Source: UBA8514 sp034933685
GTDB taxonomy: Bacteria; Bacillota; Clostridia; Lachnospirales; Anaerotignaceae
NCBI GenBank assembly: GCA_034933685.1
Contig: JAYFNB010000045.1
Location: forward strand, 10,212-74,211
Direction: 5' to 3'
Length of the DNA stretch: 64,000 nucleotides
Made by a program: the position numbers and the translations under genes. The notes under the pieces were generated by a model, which saw only the letters and a program-made list of their open reading frames with translations, had not been told where the DNA came from and made no database searches. Position 1 is the stretch's first letter. Each line of letters opens with the position of its first letter. This document shows, in pieces, positions 8,770 to 18,158 of the stretch.

Positions 8770-10553
8770 GAGGAAAATCTACCGAAGGGAAAAAAGAACA
8801 GTTAATAATATTACCACTTATTTTTATATTTTCAGTTTTTTTATTCCTAATACGTTTTAAGGTGTTTAACCCGGGGCTTAAAGGCTTATTTTGGTATACT
8901 GGCAGTGAAATTGGAACTGACCTTTACAGTATGTTTAAAATGCAGACCTTTCTTATCGCAACAGCATTTGGTATTGTAGTGCTTATCATGTCAGTATTTA
9001 CAGATGGCAGGCAAATTTATAAGCATAAGGTTTATATACCCATGGCTATATATTGTGTGTTTGTGTTGCTTAGCTACACATTTTCTGAATATAAACAGGT
9101 GGCTACAGTTGGATTTATTGATCATATTGAAGGCACGGCTGCACTAATTGGGTATATGGTTATTCTGTTTTATGCTATGAATGCAGTAACAGATGAGAGA
9201 CAGGTTAAACTTATATTTAACTGTTTTGCAGTTGCCTGTACACTTTTGGGAATTTGGGGTGTATTGCAGTTACGTGGAGTAGATATTGACATGCTGCCTC
9301 AATGGTTATATGTACCATCTAAATATTGGGGTCAGGTGGACTTAGGTGCAAAAAAGTCGGCTGATACAGTACGATGGTTTTTCGGGAATCAAAACCATAC
9401 CTCTTTTTTTATTATCATGCCAATTTGTATTTTTGCAATGACATCTATTTGGGCTCAAGGTATTAAGAAAAAGATTTTATTTGCTGCCTTAACAGGTTTT
9501 ATGTTCTTTAATCTTTTTCAGGCATATTCCCTTGGCGGCATGGTTGCTATATTTGGTGCCGCTGTACTTGGTGCAGTAGTGTTGGGAATTAGCAATATAA
9601 AAAAAATGGGTAAAAGCATTGGAATAGTTGCAGTATTTGCTGCTATTTCGGTTTTGCTTAGCCTGCCATCTATTTTAGGTGAGATAAAGAGTGCCAATGC
9701 CTATTCTGAAGGTTTTGGAATAGTTAAAACTGTATTTGCTGATGATTCAGCACCAGAAACTACATCGCCAGAAAAACTTAAAATAGATTATATAAAAACG
9801 GATGAAGCAAATGTAACTTTCAGTTTTGTGGGAAATGCAGTTACGGTTGTAACTAATGGAAATGATGTTACAGGTGTTGTGGATGCAGAAGGCAAAGATT
9901 TAGGTTTAAGCAACCGATTTATGACGGTTGAAAGCAAATATGATGAGGAAACGAAAACTACATTCGTGGATGTTACAACTGCATCTTATGTTTGGAAATT
10001 CGGCCTGTATGAAGGTCAAATATATTATGTTTCCCCATCTGGAATGGGTATTAAGCTTAAAGAAATTGAAAGCTTTGGCTTTAAGAATAATCAAGGTTTT
10101 GCTACATACCGCGGGTACATATGGTCTCGCACATTTCCTCTAATAAAAGATACATTGTTTGTTGGGCATGGCGCAGATACTTTTCCAATCTATTTTCCAC
10201 AGGATGATTATGCAGGACGGTATAATATTGGTCATTTGTCAAACAACATATCAATAATGATTGATAAACCCCATAGCATGTACCTTGCTACAGCGGTTAA
10301 CACAGGTGTTATTTCCCTTGTTGCCCTGCTTGCAGTTTATGGTATTTATCTGTGGGAAAGCTTTAAAATTTATCGTAAGTGTGAATTTACAGATTATAAG
10401 CACTTCATGGGCTTAGGAGTGTTTGCTGCAATTGTTGGTATAATGATAGATGCCCTTATAAATGATGGAATGGTAAGCATTATGCCAGTTGTGTATTGTT
10501 TAATGGGCATAGGTTTTGCCATAAATCGAATTATAAAAAATGATGTAAAATAA
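8766..10553 (+). CDS. O-antigen ligase-like / polysaccharide polymerase membrane protein
   Basis: 595 residues, starting at a TTG that overlaps the preceding stop by four bases. About ten membrane segments cover residues 15-305 and again 500-590. Between them is an unusually long loop of roughly 190 residues (about 305-500) rich in Thr, Asp and Lys with beta-strand character, ending in a GHGADTFPIYFPQDDY-type segment seen in Wzy/WaaL-like proteins. Proteins of this class polymerise or ligate polysaccharide on the outer face of the membrane. The coupling with an initiating sugar transferase supports a role in surface glycan assembly. Glycosyltransferase genes are absent nearby, so a complete locus must be elsewhere. 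Confidence 0.65.
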   Translation: MRGKSTEGKKEQLIILPLIFIFSVFLFLIRFKVFNPGLKGLFWYTGSEIGTDLYSMFKMQTFLIATAFGIVVLIMSVFTDGRQIYKHKVYIPMAIYCVFVLLSYTFSEYKQVATVGFIDHIEGTAALIGYMVILFYAMNAVTDERQVKLIFNCFAVACTLLGIWGVLQLRGVDIDMLPQWLYVPSKYWGQVDLGAKKSADTVRWFFGNQNHTSFFIIMPICIFAMTSIWAQGIKKKILFAALTGFMFFNLFQAYSLGGMVAIFGAAVLGAVVLGISNIKKMGKSIGIVAVFAAISVLLSLPSILGEIKSANAYSEGFGIVKTVFADDSAPETTSPEKLKIDYIKTDEANVTFSFVGNAVTVVTNGNDVTGVVDAEGKDLGLSNRFMTVESKYDEETKTTFVDVTTASYVWKFGLYEGQIYYVSPSGMGIKLKEIESFGFKNNQGFATYRGYIWSRTFPLIKDTLFVGHGADTFPIYFPQDDYAGRYNIGHLSNNISIMIDKPHSMYLATAVNTGVISLVALLAVYGIYLWESFKIYRKCEFTDYKHFMGLGVFAAIVGIMIDALINDGMVSIMPVVYCLMGIGFAINRIIKNDVK

Positions 10554-10600
10554 AAAAGCTCCACTTTGCCTTATTATAAAAGGTAAAGTGGAGCTTTTAT
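10554..10600 (+). terminator. Intrinsic terminator after the polysaccharide genes
   Basis: AAAAGCTCCACTTTGCC pairs with GGTAAAGTGGAGCTTTTA across a short AT loop. The A run on one side and T run on the other would let it work in both directions. Confidence 0.88.
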
Positions 10601-10667
10601 ATTAAACCAAATAATTAGAATATAGTTTTTCGCATGGTGAAAACTAAGGGAAAGAATATTACCTTGC

Positions 10668-10696
10668 TTGAATGTTGGAAATATTTGAGGTATAAT
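10668..10696 (+). promoter_or_regulatory. Sigma-A-type promoter for the glycolytic genes
   Basis: TTGAAT at 10668 and TATAAT at 10691 with a 17-bp spacer, about 50 bp before the pgk start. No operator-like repeat was seen. Confidence 0.7.
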
Positions 10697-10747
10697 AAAA
10701 TATCTGTGAAGTAGATTCGCATGATTGAATGAAGGGAGATAGAGCAA

Positions 10748-11941
10748 ATGTTAAATAAAAAATCAGTTGACGATTTACATGTGAAAGGGAAAAATGTTCT
10801 TGTAAGATGTGATTTTAATGTACCACTTAAAGATGGGGTAATAACTGACGAAAATCGAATAACAGCAGCGCTTCCTACAATAAAAAAATTAATTGATGAT
10901 GGTGGAAAAATCATTCTTTGTTCCCATATGGGTAAACCTAAAGGTGAAGTAAAGCCAGAACTTTCACTGGAGCCTGTTGCAAAAAGGCTTACAGAGATTT
11001 TGGGCAAAGAAATAGTTTTTGCAAAAGATGATACAGTTGTTGGAGAAAACGCCAAAAATGCCGTTGCAAAAATGGCAGATGGCGATATTATTTTGCTTGA
11101 AAACACTCGTTTCCGTAAAGAAGAAACAAAAAATGAAGATAATTTTAGCAAAGAGCTTGCAAGCCTTGCCGATATATATGTAAATGATGCATTTGGATCA
11201 AGTCATAGAGCCCATTGTTCCACCGTTGGTGTTGCAAAGTTTGTAAAAGAGGCGGCAGTTGGTTACCTTATGGAAAAAGAAATAGAATACCTTGGCAATG
11301 CGGTTAATAATCCTAAAAGACCATTTGTTGCAATACTTGGCGGTGCAAAGGTTGCAGATAAAATTGCAGTAATCAATAATCTTTTGGATAAGGTGAATAC
11401 AATAATTATTGGTGGAGGTATGGCATATACTTTTCTTAAAGCCAAGGGATATGAAGTTGGCAAGTCTTTATTAGATGAAAGCAGTATTGAATATGCCAAA
11501 GATATGATGGCAAAGGCTGAAAAAAACGGCGTAAAGTTCCTTTTGCCTGTGGATACTGTAATTGTGCAGGAATTTAAAAATGATACACCATTTAAAACCG
11601 TTGGGGCTAGTGAAATACCTTCTGACTGGGAAGGCGTTGATATTGGTGAGAAAACAAGAGAACTTTTTGTTGAGGCACTGAAAGATGCAAAAACAGTTGT
11701 TTGGAATGGACCTATGGGCGTGTTTGAGTTTGAAAATTATGCAAAAGGCACAATTGCTGTTGCAAAAGCACTTGCAGACATTGACGCAACAACAATTATT
11801 GGCGGTGGAGATTCTGCGGCGGCGGTAAACAACTTAGGCTTTGGAGATAGAATGAGCCACATTTCTACAGGCGGTGGAGCGTCATTGGAGTTCCTTGAGG
11901 GCAAGGAATTACCTGGTGTTGCTGCTGTAAACGACAAATAA
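10748..11941 (+). CDS. pgk: Phosphoglycerate kinase
   Basis: 397 residues, the usual length. VLVRCDFNVPLKDG, TRITAALPTI-like NRITAALPTIKKLID and SHMGKPKGEVKPELSLEPVA mark the N-terminal substrate domain; ILGGAKVADKIAVINNLL and WNGPMGVFEFENYAKGT with GGGDSAAAV mark the C-terminal nucleotide domain. It converts 1,3-bisphosphoglycerate and ADP to 3-phosphoglycerate and ATP in the cytosol. The RBS GAAGGGAGAT precedes the ATG. It is followed after 22 bp by tpiA. The glyceraldehyde-3-phosphate dehydrogenase gene often found just upstream is not here. Confidence 0.97.
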   Translation: MLNKKSVDDLHVKGKNVLVRCDFNVPLKDGVITDENRITAALPTIKKLIDDGGKIILCSHMGKPKGEVKPELSLEPVAKRLTEILGKEIVFAKDDTVVGENAKNAVAKMADGDIILLENTRFRKEETKNEDNFSKELASLADIYVNDAFGSSHRAHCSTVGVAKFVKEAAVGYLMEKEIEYLGNAVNNPKRPFVAILGGAKVADKIAVINNLLDKVNTIIIGGGMAYTFLKAKGYEVGKSLLDESSIEYAKDMMAKAEKNGVKFLLPVDTVIVQEFKNDTPFKTVGASEIPSDWEGVDIGEKTRELFVEALKDAKTVVWNGPMGVFEFENYAKGTIAVAKALADIDATTIIGGGDSAAAVNNLGFGDRMSHISTGGGASLEFLEGKELPGVAAVNDK

Positions 11942-11963
11942 AAAAGTGAGAGGTTGTTGTTGA

Positions 11964-12707
11964 ATGAGAAAAAAAATAGTAGCTGGAAACTGGAAAATGA
12001 ATAAAACTCCAAAAGAAGCAGTTGAACTTATAAATATGCTTAAAACAAAGGTAGAGATTGAAAAGGTAGACGTGATTTTTTGCGTACCAGCAATTGATAT
12101 TATACCTGCTGTTGAAGCACTTAAAGGTACAAAAATTGCGGTTGGCGCACAAAATGTATATTTTGAAGAAAGCGGAGCATACACAGGGGAAACTTCACCT
12201 GCAATGCTTAAAGAGTGCGGAGTTGAATTTGTAATTATTGGTCATTCTGAAAGACGTCAGTATTTTGCAGAGACGGATGAAACTGTTAACAAAAAGGTTA
12301 AAAAAGCAATAGAACATGGTTTGACACCTATAATGTGCTGTGGCGAAACCCTTGAGCAAAGAGAACTTGGTGTTACAATTGAGTTTATTCGTACTCAAAT
12401 TAAAGGCGGTCTTATAGGCGTAAATGGTGAGGATGTTAAAAAAATGGTTATTGCTTATGAGCCAATTTGGGCAATAGGCACAGGAAAAACGGCTACAACT
12501 GAACAGGCACAGGAGGTTTGTTGTGCAATTAGGGCTGTAGTATCTGAAATTTATGGCAAGGAAGTTGCCGATGAAATTCGTATACAGTACGGCGGCAGTG
12601 TAAACGCACAAAATGCGGCAGAGTTATTTGCAAAAGCAGACATTGATGGTGGACTTGTTGGTGGGGCAAGTTTAAAAGCCGAGTTCGCAGATATAGTTAA
12701 TTATTAA
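11964..12707 (+). CDS. tpiA: Triosephosphate isomerase
   Basis: 247 residues with all diagnostic blocks of the TIM barrel: AGNWKMNKT (catalytic Lys near residue 12), VIIGHSERR (catalytic His), AYEPIWAIGTGKTAT (catalytic Glu and flexible loop 6) and YGGSVNAQNAAEL (phosphate binding). It interconverts dihydroxyacetone phosphate and glyceraldehyde 3-phosphate. The gene is 22 bp behind pgk and presumably shares its promoter. Length and start (ATG after GAGAGG) are ordinary. Confidence 0.97.
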   Translation: MRKKIVAGNWKMNKTPKEAVELINMLKTKVEIEKVDVIFCVPAIDIIPAVEALKGTKIAVGAQNVYFEESGAYTGETSPAMLKECGVEFVIIGHSERRQYFAETDETVNKKVKKAIEHGLTPIMCCGETLEQRELGVTIEFIRTQIKGGLIGVNGEDVKKMVIAYEPIWAIGTGKTATTEQAQEVCCAIRAVVSEIYGKEVADEIRIQYGGSVNAQNAAELFAKADIDGGLVGGASLKAEFADIVNY

Positions 12708-12827
12708 GATATTCTATGGTTTGTTAAAAGCCCAATGTTTTCTGCAATAATCTTTGGGTACTAGGTGTTAATTGGTTGTAGAAAAGTTGAGGCAAGGCTG
12801 CCACGGGCTTAAAAGAGGTGGAAGATA
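12708..12827 (+). other. tpiA-gpmI intergenic leader with possible RNA structure
   Basis: The 120-bp gap contains AAGCCC at 12728 that can pair with GGGCTT at 12805, and inside it a GGCAAGGCTGCC hairpin (12791-12802) and a CCCAA/TTTGGG pair. There is no T run after the outer stem. It could be a processing or stabilising element between the two glycolytic genes. It matches no riboswitch consensus I know. Confidence 0.3.
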
Positions 12828-14369
12828 ATGAAAACTACGGTTCTAATGATTTTAGATGGTTATGGTATAAATGAACGTAAAGAAGGCAACGCAGTTAAAA
12901 TGGCAAACACACCTGTTATGGATGGTATCATGGCTAAATATCCGCACGTTAAGGGATATGCAAGTGGTCTTGACGTTGGACTTCCAGAGGGGCAGATGGG
13001 CAATTCTGAGGTAGGTCATCTTAACATGGGTGCAGGCAGAATTGTATACCAAGAGCTTACAAGAATAACTAAAGCGATTGCAGATGGGGATTTTTTTGAA
13101 AAAGAAGAGTTTCTGAAAGCGGTGGATAATTGCAAAAAGAATAACTCCGCGCTACATTTGTTTGGCTTGTTAAGTGATGGTGGTGTGCATAGCCATATTA
13201 ACCATCTTTTTGCTTTGCTTAAATTGGCAAAGAATAATGGTTTAACAAGAGTTTTTGTTCATGCATTTTTAGACGGCAGAGATACACCACCACATGCTGG
13301 CGAAGGCTATTTACAGCGGCTTGAGGAGGAAATGCGTAATATTGGTGTAGGTAAAATTGCATCGATAATAGGCCGTTACTATGTTATGGACAGGGATAAC
13401 CGCTGGGAAAGAGTTCAGCGTGCCTATGACTGTTTGACAATGGGAATAGGTGAAAAAGCCAAAAGTGCAAAGGAATGCATTGCAAGCAATTACGAACAGA
13501 AAGTGACAGACGAGTTTGTTTTGCCTACAAATATTGTAGATGAAGATGGGCAGTGTGTGGCACTAATTAATCCAGAGGACTCTGTGATTTTCTTCAATTT
13601 TAGACCAGATAGGGCAAGAGAAATTACCCGTGCCTTTTGCGATAAGGATTTTACAGGATTTAAGCGAGGCAAGGACGATACTGGGGTTACCTATGTATGT
13701 TTTACGGAGTATGACAAGACCATTGAAAACAAAGAGGTTGCCTTTAAACAGCAAACTTTGTATAACACATTGGGTGAGTATATTTCATCTTTAGGGAAAA
13801 AACAATTACGCCTTGCAGAAACAGAAAAATATGCCCACGTAACCTTCTTTTTTAATGGAGGAGTAGAAGTTCCAAATCCCAATGAGGATAGAATACTTAT
13901 ACCGTCACCTAAAATTGCAACATATGACCTTCAGCCTGAAATGAGTGCTTATGAAGTTGCGGACAAACTGGTGGAAAACATTAGAAAACAGGAATACGAC
14001 CTTATTATTGTTAATTTTGCTAACCCCGATATGGTTGGGCACACAGGAATTCTTTCAGCGGCAATTAAAGCAGTTGAGGCAGTGGACAGTTGCGTAGGAC
14101 GTACTTTGGAAGCGTTGCTTGAGGTAAAGGGGCAGATGTTTATTTGTGCGGACCATGGCAACAGCGACCAAATGGTTGACTATGAAGATGGAAGCCCATT
14201 TACTGCACATACTACCAACCCTGTGCCTTTTGTGCTTGTGAACTATGCAGATGGAATTGAACTTAGGGATGGCGGCAAACTTGCCGATATTGCTCCAACC
14301 CTATTAGAAATGATGAACATACCAGTTCCAGAGGAAATGACAGGAAAATCTCTGCTTATTGGGAAATAA
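12828..14369 (+). CDS. gpmI: 2,3-bisphosphoglycerate-independent phosphoglycerate mutase
   Basis: 513 residues of the alkaline-phosphatase-like, manganese-dependent mutase. LMILDGYGINERKEGNAV carries the first metal ligand, and MGNSEVGHLNMGAGR holds the phosphorylated serine. DGGVHSHINHLFALL and DGRDTPP follow, with FICADHGNSDQM supplying C-terminal metal ligands. It interconverts 3- and 2-phosphoglycerate. The RBS AAAGAGGTGG is strong. It sits between tpiA and eno, giving consecutive steps of lower glycolysis. In sporulating Firmicutes this enzyme is pH-sensitive and helps store 3-phosphoglycerate in spores; that is family knowledge and not visible here. Confidence 0.97.
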   Translation: MKTTVLMILDGYGINERKEGNAVKMANTPVMDGIMAKYPHVKGYASGLDVGLPEGQMGNSEVGHLNMGAGRIVYQELTRITKAIADGDFFEKEEFLKAVDNCKKNNSALHLFGLLSDGGVHSHINHLFALLKLAKNNGLTRVFVHAFLDGRDTPPHAGEGYLQRLEEEMRNIGVGKIASIIGRYYVMDRDNRWERVQRAYDCLTMGIGEKAKSAKECIASNYEQKVTDEFVLPTNIVDEDGQCVALINPEDSVIFFNFRPDRAREITRAFCDKDFTGFKRGKDDTGVTYVCFTEYDKTIENKEVAFKQQTLYNTLGEYISSLGKKQLRLAETEKYAHVTFFFNGGVEVPNPNEDRILIPSPKIATYDLQPEMSAYEVADKLVENIRKQEYDLIIVNFANPDMVGHTGILSAAIKAVEAVDSCVGRTLEALLEVKGQMFICADHGNSDQMVDYEDGSPFTAHTTNPVPFVLVNYADGIELRDGGKLADIAPTLLEMMNIPVPEEMTGKSLLIGK

Positions 14370-14391
14370 TATATACGAGGAGGAACAAAAA

Positions 14392-15705
14392 ATGAAGAGC
14401 TATATTGAAATTTTAGATGTGTTTGCAAGAGAAATTTTAGATTCCAGAGGAAACCCTACAGTTGAGGTTGAAGTTACAGTTGATGGTGGAATTATTGGTC
14501 GTGCGGCAGTACCAAGTGGTGCTTCAACAGGTCAGTTTGAAGCAGTTGAGCTTCGTGACGGTGGAGATAGATACATGGGAAATGGCGTTGAGGACGCTGT
14601 TGACAATGTGAATACAATTATTGCTGATGAAGTTATTGGTATGAATGCCCTTGACCAAGTTGCTGTTGATAAGGCGATGATTGAACTTGATGGCACTCCT
14701 AATAAAGCGAAATTAGGGGCAAATGCAATTTTGGGTGTTTCAATGGCAGTAGCAAAGGCGGCAGCTAATGCGTTGGATCTTCCATTGTATCAGTACCTTG
14801 GTGGTTTTAATGCAAAAACAATGCCTGTTCCAATGATGAACATTATGAACGGCGGAAAACATGCAGATAACACTGTTGATTTTCAGGAATTTATGATTAT
14901 GCCAGTAGGTGCTTCAAGCTTCAAAGAAGCGCTTAGAATGTGTGCGGAAATTTACCATAACCTTAAAAAAGTGCTTAAAGGCAAAGGTCTTTCTACAGCA
15001 GTTGGCGACGAGGGTGGTTTTGCACCAGACCTTGCTACACCAGATGAAGTTATCGACCTGATTAAAGAGGCTGTTGAAAAATCTGGTTACGGTTTTGGAA
15101 CAGATATTATGATTGCCATGGACCCAGCGGCAAGTGAACTTTACGCAGAAGATGGTAAATATCACTTTGAGGGCGAAAGCAAAATGGCAGGGAAAGAAAT
15201 TGTTAGGACAAGTGAGGAAATGGTTGAGCTTTGGAAAGCACTTTGTGCTAAATATCCAATTATTTCCCTTGAAGATGGTCTTGCTGAAGAAGACTGGGCA
15301 GGCTGGCAGTTACTTACAAAGGAACTTGGCGAAAAGGTTCAACTTGTGGGTGATGATTTATTCGTTACAAACACTGAAAGATTACAAAAAGGCATAGACC
15401 TTAAAGCAGGGAATTCTATTCTTATTAAGGTTAACCAAATTGGCACACTTACAGAAACTTTTGACGCCATTGCACTTGCAAACAGAAACAATATGACAGC
15501 TGTAGTTAGCCATCGTTCTGGTGAAACAGAGGACGCAACTATTGCAGACATAGTTGTTGCCGCTAACGCAGGACAAATTAAAACTGGTGCACCTGCAAGA
15601 AGTGATAGGGTTGCAAAATATAACCAGTTGTTAAGAATTGAAGAAGAGCTAGACCTTGTGGCTCAGTATGCAGGTCGTGATGCGTTTTTCAGTATAAAGA
15701 AGTAA
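14392..15705 (+). CDS. eno: Enolase
   Basis: 437 residues from the ATG at 14392, which has GAGGAGG at 14377-14383; the frame stays open upstream to 14359 but without a better start. DVFAREILDSRGNPTVEVEV, GGKHADNTVDFQEFMIMPVG, VGDEGGFAPDL, SLEDGLAEEDW and SHRSGETEDATIAD are the enolase superfamily signatures, including magnesium ligands and the catalytic Lys region (ILIKVNQIGT). It dehydrates 2-phosphoglycerate to phosphoenolpyruvate. It is the last gene of the pgk-tpiA-gpmI-eno run and is followed by an intrinsic terminator. Confidence 0.98.
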   Translation: MKSYIEILDVFAREILDSRGNPTVEVEVTVDGGIIGRAAVPSGASTGQFEAVELRDGGDRYMGNGVEDAVDNVNTIIADEVIGMNALDQVAVDKAMIELDGTPNKAKLGANAILGVSMAVAKAAANALDLPLYQYLGGFNAKTMPVPMMNIMNGGKHADNTVDFQEFMIMPVGASSFKEALRMCAEIYHNLKKVLKGKGLSTAVGDEGGFAPDLATPDEVIDLIKEAVEKSGYGFGTDIMIAMDPAASELYAEDGKYHFEGESKMAGKEIVRTSEEMVELWKALCAKYPIISLEDGLAEEDWAGWQLLTKELGEKVQLVGDDLFVTNTERLQKGIDLKAGNSILIKVNQIGTLTETFDAIALANRNNMTAVVSHRSGETEDATIADIVVAANAGQIKTGAPARSDRVAKYNQLLRIEEELDLVAQYAGRDAFFSIKK

Positions 15706-15744
15706 AAAGAAAGGGTGTAGACAATGTCTGCACCCTTTCTTTTT
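15706..15744 (+). terminator. Intrinsic terminator after eno
   Basis: AAAGAAAGGGTGTAGAC and GTCTGCACCCTTTCTTTTT form a long near-perfect stem ending in T residues, starting directly at the eno stop. Confidence 0.9.
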
Positions 15745-15750
15745 ATGAAA

Positions 15751-15885
15751 ATCCTTGGGCGTTGCCCAAACCCACTTGCTTTTTGAAAAAAGCTAGACCA
15801 AAAACTTTTATTTAACCCGCATTTTATGCGGGTTAATGTGAGTCAAGGGTGAAACCCTTGTGGGTGTTTGAGGGCAAAGCCCTTA
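15751..15885. repeat. Hairpin-rich palindromic intergenic element
   Basis: The 135 bp between the eno terminator and the tex stop codon contain five perfect or near-perfect hairpins in a row: TTGGGC-GTT-GCCCAA (15755-15769), GCTTTTT/AAAAAGC (15778-15793), TTAACCCGCAT/ATGCGGGTTAA (15812-15835), CAAGGG/CCCTTG (15844-15860) and AGGGC-AAA-GCCCT (15871-15883). CAAACCCAC near the left end also pairs with GTGGGTGTTTG near the right end. The layout resembles a small interspersed palindromic element. It contains no open frame. Similar CTTGGG..CCCAA modules occur in the terminators at 33604 and 55712. Confidence 0.5.
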
Positions 15886-18048
15886 AGAGTTCGAATTTTT
15901 TCCAGCTTGTTTAATTGAAAGAGAAATTCTGTTTTTGTTAGGGTCGCATTCTAACACAACGGTGTTAACAATATCCCCAACGCTAAGCACTTCTGACGGG
16001 TGTTTGATAAATTTGTTACTGCATTGTGAGATATGCACAAGACCATCTTGATGTACGCCAATATCCACAAATACACCGAAGTCAACTACATTTCTAACCG
16101 TACCTGTCAGTTCCATTCCTGGCTTTAAATCCTTCATATCCAACACATCAGTGCGTAACATTGGTGCAGGTAGTTCGTCACGAGGGTCGCGCCCGGGTTT
16201 AAGCAGTTCGGTAATTATATCCTTAATGGTTGGAACACCAACACCGCAAATTTCAGCAACCTTTTGTTCACCCAATTTTGCAACTTTATCTCTTAATTCA
16301 AGTAGGCTATTTTTTTTAACATCATCTTCACTGTATCCGCATAGCTCCAGAAGTTTTTCTGCCGCACCATAGGATTCTGGGTGGACTGATGTGTTGTCTA
16401 GTATATTTTTGCTTTCTGCAACACGCAAAAAGCCAGCGCACTGAACAAATGCCTTAGGACCAAGTTTTGCAACCTTCTTAAGGGTTTTTCTGTCTGTAAA
16501 AATTCCGTTTTCGTTACGGTAGGCAACTATATTTTTTGCAATTGTTCCGTTAAGACCGGAAACACGGGCAAGAAGTGACGGTGAGGCGGTATTAAGGTCT
16601 ACGCCAACACGACCAACACAGTTTTCCACAACGCCTGTAAGAGTTTCACCAAGCTGTGCCTGTGGCATATCGTGCTGATACTGCCCAACTCCAATGGATT
16701 TCGGGTCAATTTTAACAAGCTCTGCAAGAGGGTCTTGCAATCTTCTTGCTATGGAAACAGCAGAGCGAAGAGAAACGTCATATTCTGGGAACTCTTCTGC
16801 ACCAAGCTTTGAGGCAGAGTATACAGATGCACCAGCCTCGTTTACCATCATATAACCAACAGATGGCATGTCTTTAATAAGCTCGGATATAAAAATTTCG
16901 GATTCCTTTGAAGCAGTCCCGTTGCCTATAGCAATTACCTCGATTTTATGTTTATCAATAAGCTGTTTCAGCTTTTTTGATGCTTCTTCTTTTTTGTTTG
17001 CAGGTGGAGTAGGGTAAACAACTGTAGTGTCCAACACCATGCCAGTGCCATCTACAACGGCTATTTTGCAACCTGTTCTGTAGGCAGGGTCAAATCCCAT
17101 AGTCACCTTGTTTTTAACAGGTGACTGCATAAGCAATGGCTCAAGGTTTAAGGCAAACATGCTAATTGCTTGCTGTGAAGCTGTGTCGGTTAACTGATTT
17201 CTTATTTCACGCTCTATTGATGGGAAAATAAGTCGTTTATAGGAATCCTCAATGGCTGTGTTTACAAAATCAGTGGAAATACTTCCTTGTTTTAATGCAA
17301 TTCGTCGCATGATGTCAAGGGCACTTTCAGCATCAACTTCTACAGACACTTTCAAAAAATCCTCTCGCTCGCCACGATTTATGGCTAGGATTCGGTGGCT
17401 TGGAAGTTTTGCAATTGCCTCACTGAAATCATAATATAGTCGGTAAACGCTGTCCTCTTCAGTTGTTCCTTTAGACGTAAGAATACCTTTTTTAGTAAAA
17501 AGCACGCGAAGCTTACTGCGAATTTCAGCATTGTCAGATATATCCTCTGCGATAATGTCTGAAGCACCATTAAGGGCATCTTCTACAGTTTCAACGCCTT
17601 TTTCAGTATCAATATAAGGCATTGCAAGTTCTTCAATAGTTCCTATTTTAAGGGTTTGGGCGAAAAGCAGTGTTGCAAGTGGTTCAAGACCCTTTTCACG
17701 AGCCATTGTTCCACGGGTTCTTCGTTTTTGTTTATAGGGTCTATAAATATCTTCCAGAGCGGCAAGAGTTTCAGCATTTTCAATATTCAACACAAGCTCA
17801 TCGGTGAGCTTCCCTTGGGTTTCAATGGAAGAAATAATTTCGCTGCGGCGTTTGTCAAGACCACGCAGGTAGTTCAGGCGTTCCTCAAGTTGTCGAAGAA
17901 TTTGGTCATCCATTGTTCCCGTAAGTTCCTTGCGGTAGCGTGCAATAAAAGGGATTGTGTTGCCTTCATCAATTAAGGTTATGACGTTTTCTACATGGGT
18001 TAGGTTAAGATTAAGCTCTTTAGCTAAAATATTAATTATTTTTGTCAT
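15883..18048 (-). CDS. tex: Tex-family RNA-binding protein (S1 domain, YqgF-like core)
   Basis: 721 residues, close to the usual ~720-770. N-terminal helices (FIARYRKELTGTMDDQILRQLEERLNYLR) precede the YqgF/RNase H-like domain (GFDPAYRTGCKIAVVDGTG). Then come helix-hairpin-helix repeats (GVGQYQHDMPQ, LNGTIAKNIVAYRNENG) and a C-terminal S1 domain of about 70 residues (GTVRNVVDFGVFVDIGVHQDGLVH). The family binds nucleic acid and affects transcription or transcript fate; its exact role is unsettled. The ATG has AGGAGTG upstream and a TATACT-type extended -10 at 18077-18082 on this strand. It is divergent from recQ. Confidence 0.93.
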   Translation of the reverse strand: MTKIINILAKELNLNLTHVENVITLIDEGNTIPFIARYRKELTGTMDDQILRQLEERLNYLRGLDKRRSEIISSIETQGKLTDELVLNIENAETLAALEDIYRPYKQKRRTRGTMAREKGLEPLATLLFAQTLKIGTIEELAMPYIDTEKGVETVEDALNGASDIIAEDISDNAEIRSKLRVLFTKKGILTSKGTTEEDSVYRLYYDFSEAIAKLPSHRILAINRGEREDFLKVSVEVDAESALDIMRRIALKQGSISTDFVNTAIEDSYKRLIFPSIEREIRNQLTDTASQQAISMFALNLEPLLMQSPVKNKVTMGFDPAYRTGCKIAVVDGTGMVLDTTVVYPTPPANKKEEASKKLKQLIDKHKIEVIAIGNGTASKESEIFISELIKDMPSVGYMMVNEAGASVYSASKLGAEEFPEYDVSLRSAVSIARRLQDPLAELVKIDPKSIGVGQYQHDMPQAQLGETLTGVVENCVGRVGVDLNTASPSLLARVSGLNGTIAKNIVAYRNENGIFTDRKTLKKVAKLGPKAFVQCAGFLRVAESKNILDNTSVHPESYGAAEKLLELCGYSEDDVKKNSLLELRDKVAKLGEQKVAEICGVGVPTIKDIITELLKPGRDPRDELPAPMLRTDVLDMKDLKPGMELTGTVRNVVDFGVFVDIGVHQDGLVHISQCSNKFIKHPSEVLSVGDIVNTVVLECDPNKNRISLSIKQAGKNSNS

Positions 18049-18158
18049 ACTGACACTCCTTTGTACAGTTTATATGTTTAGTATACCATAAAACGGTGGT
18101 TAGGTTAAACTAATTGTGATATACTTTAATACAAAAACAGGAGCATGAAAGTTAACTT

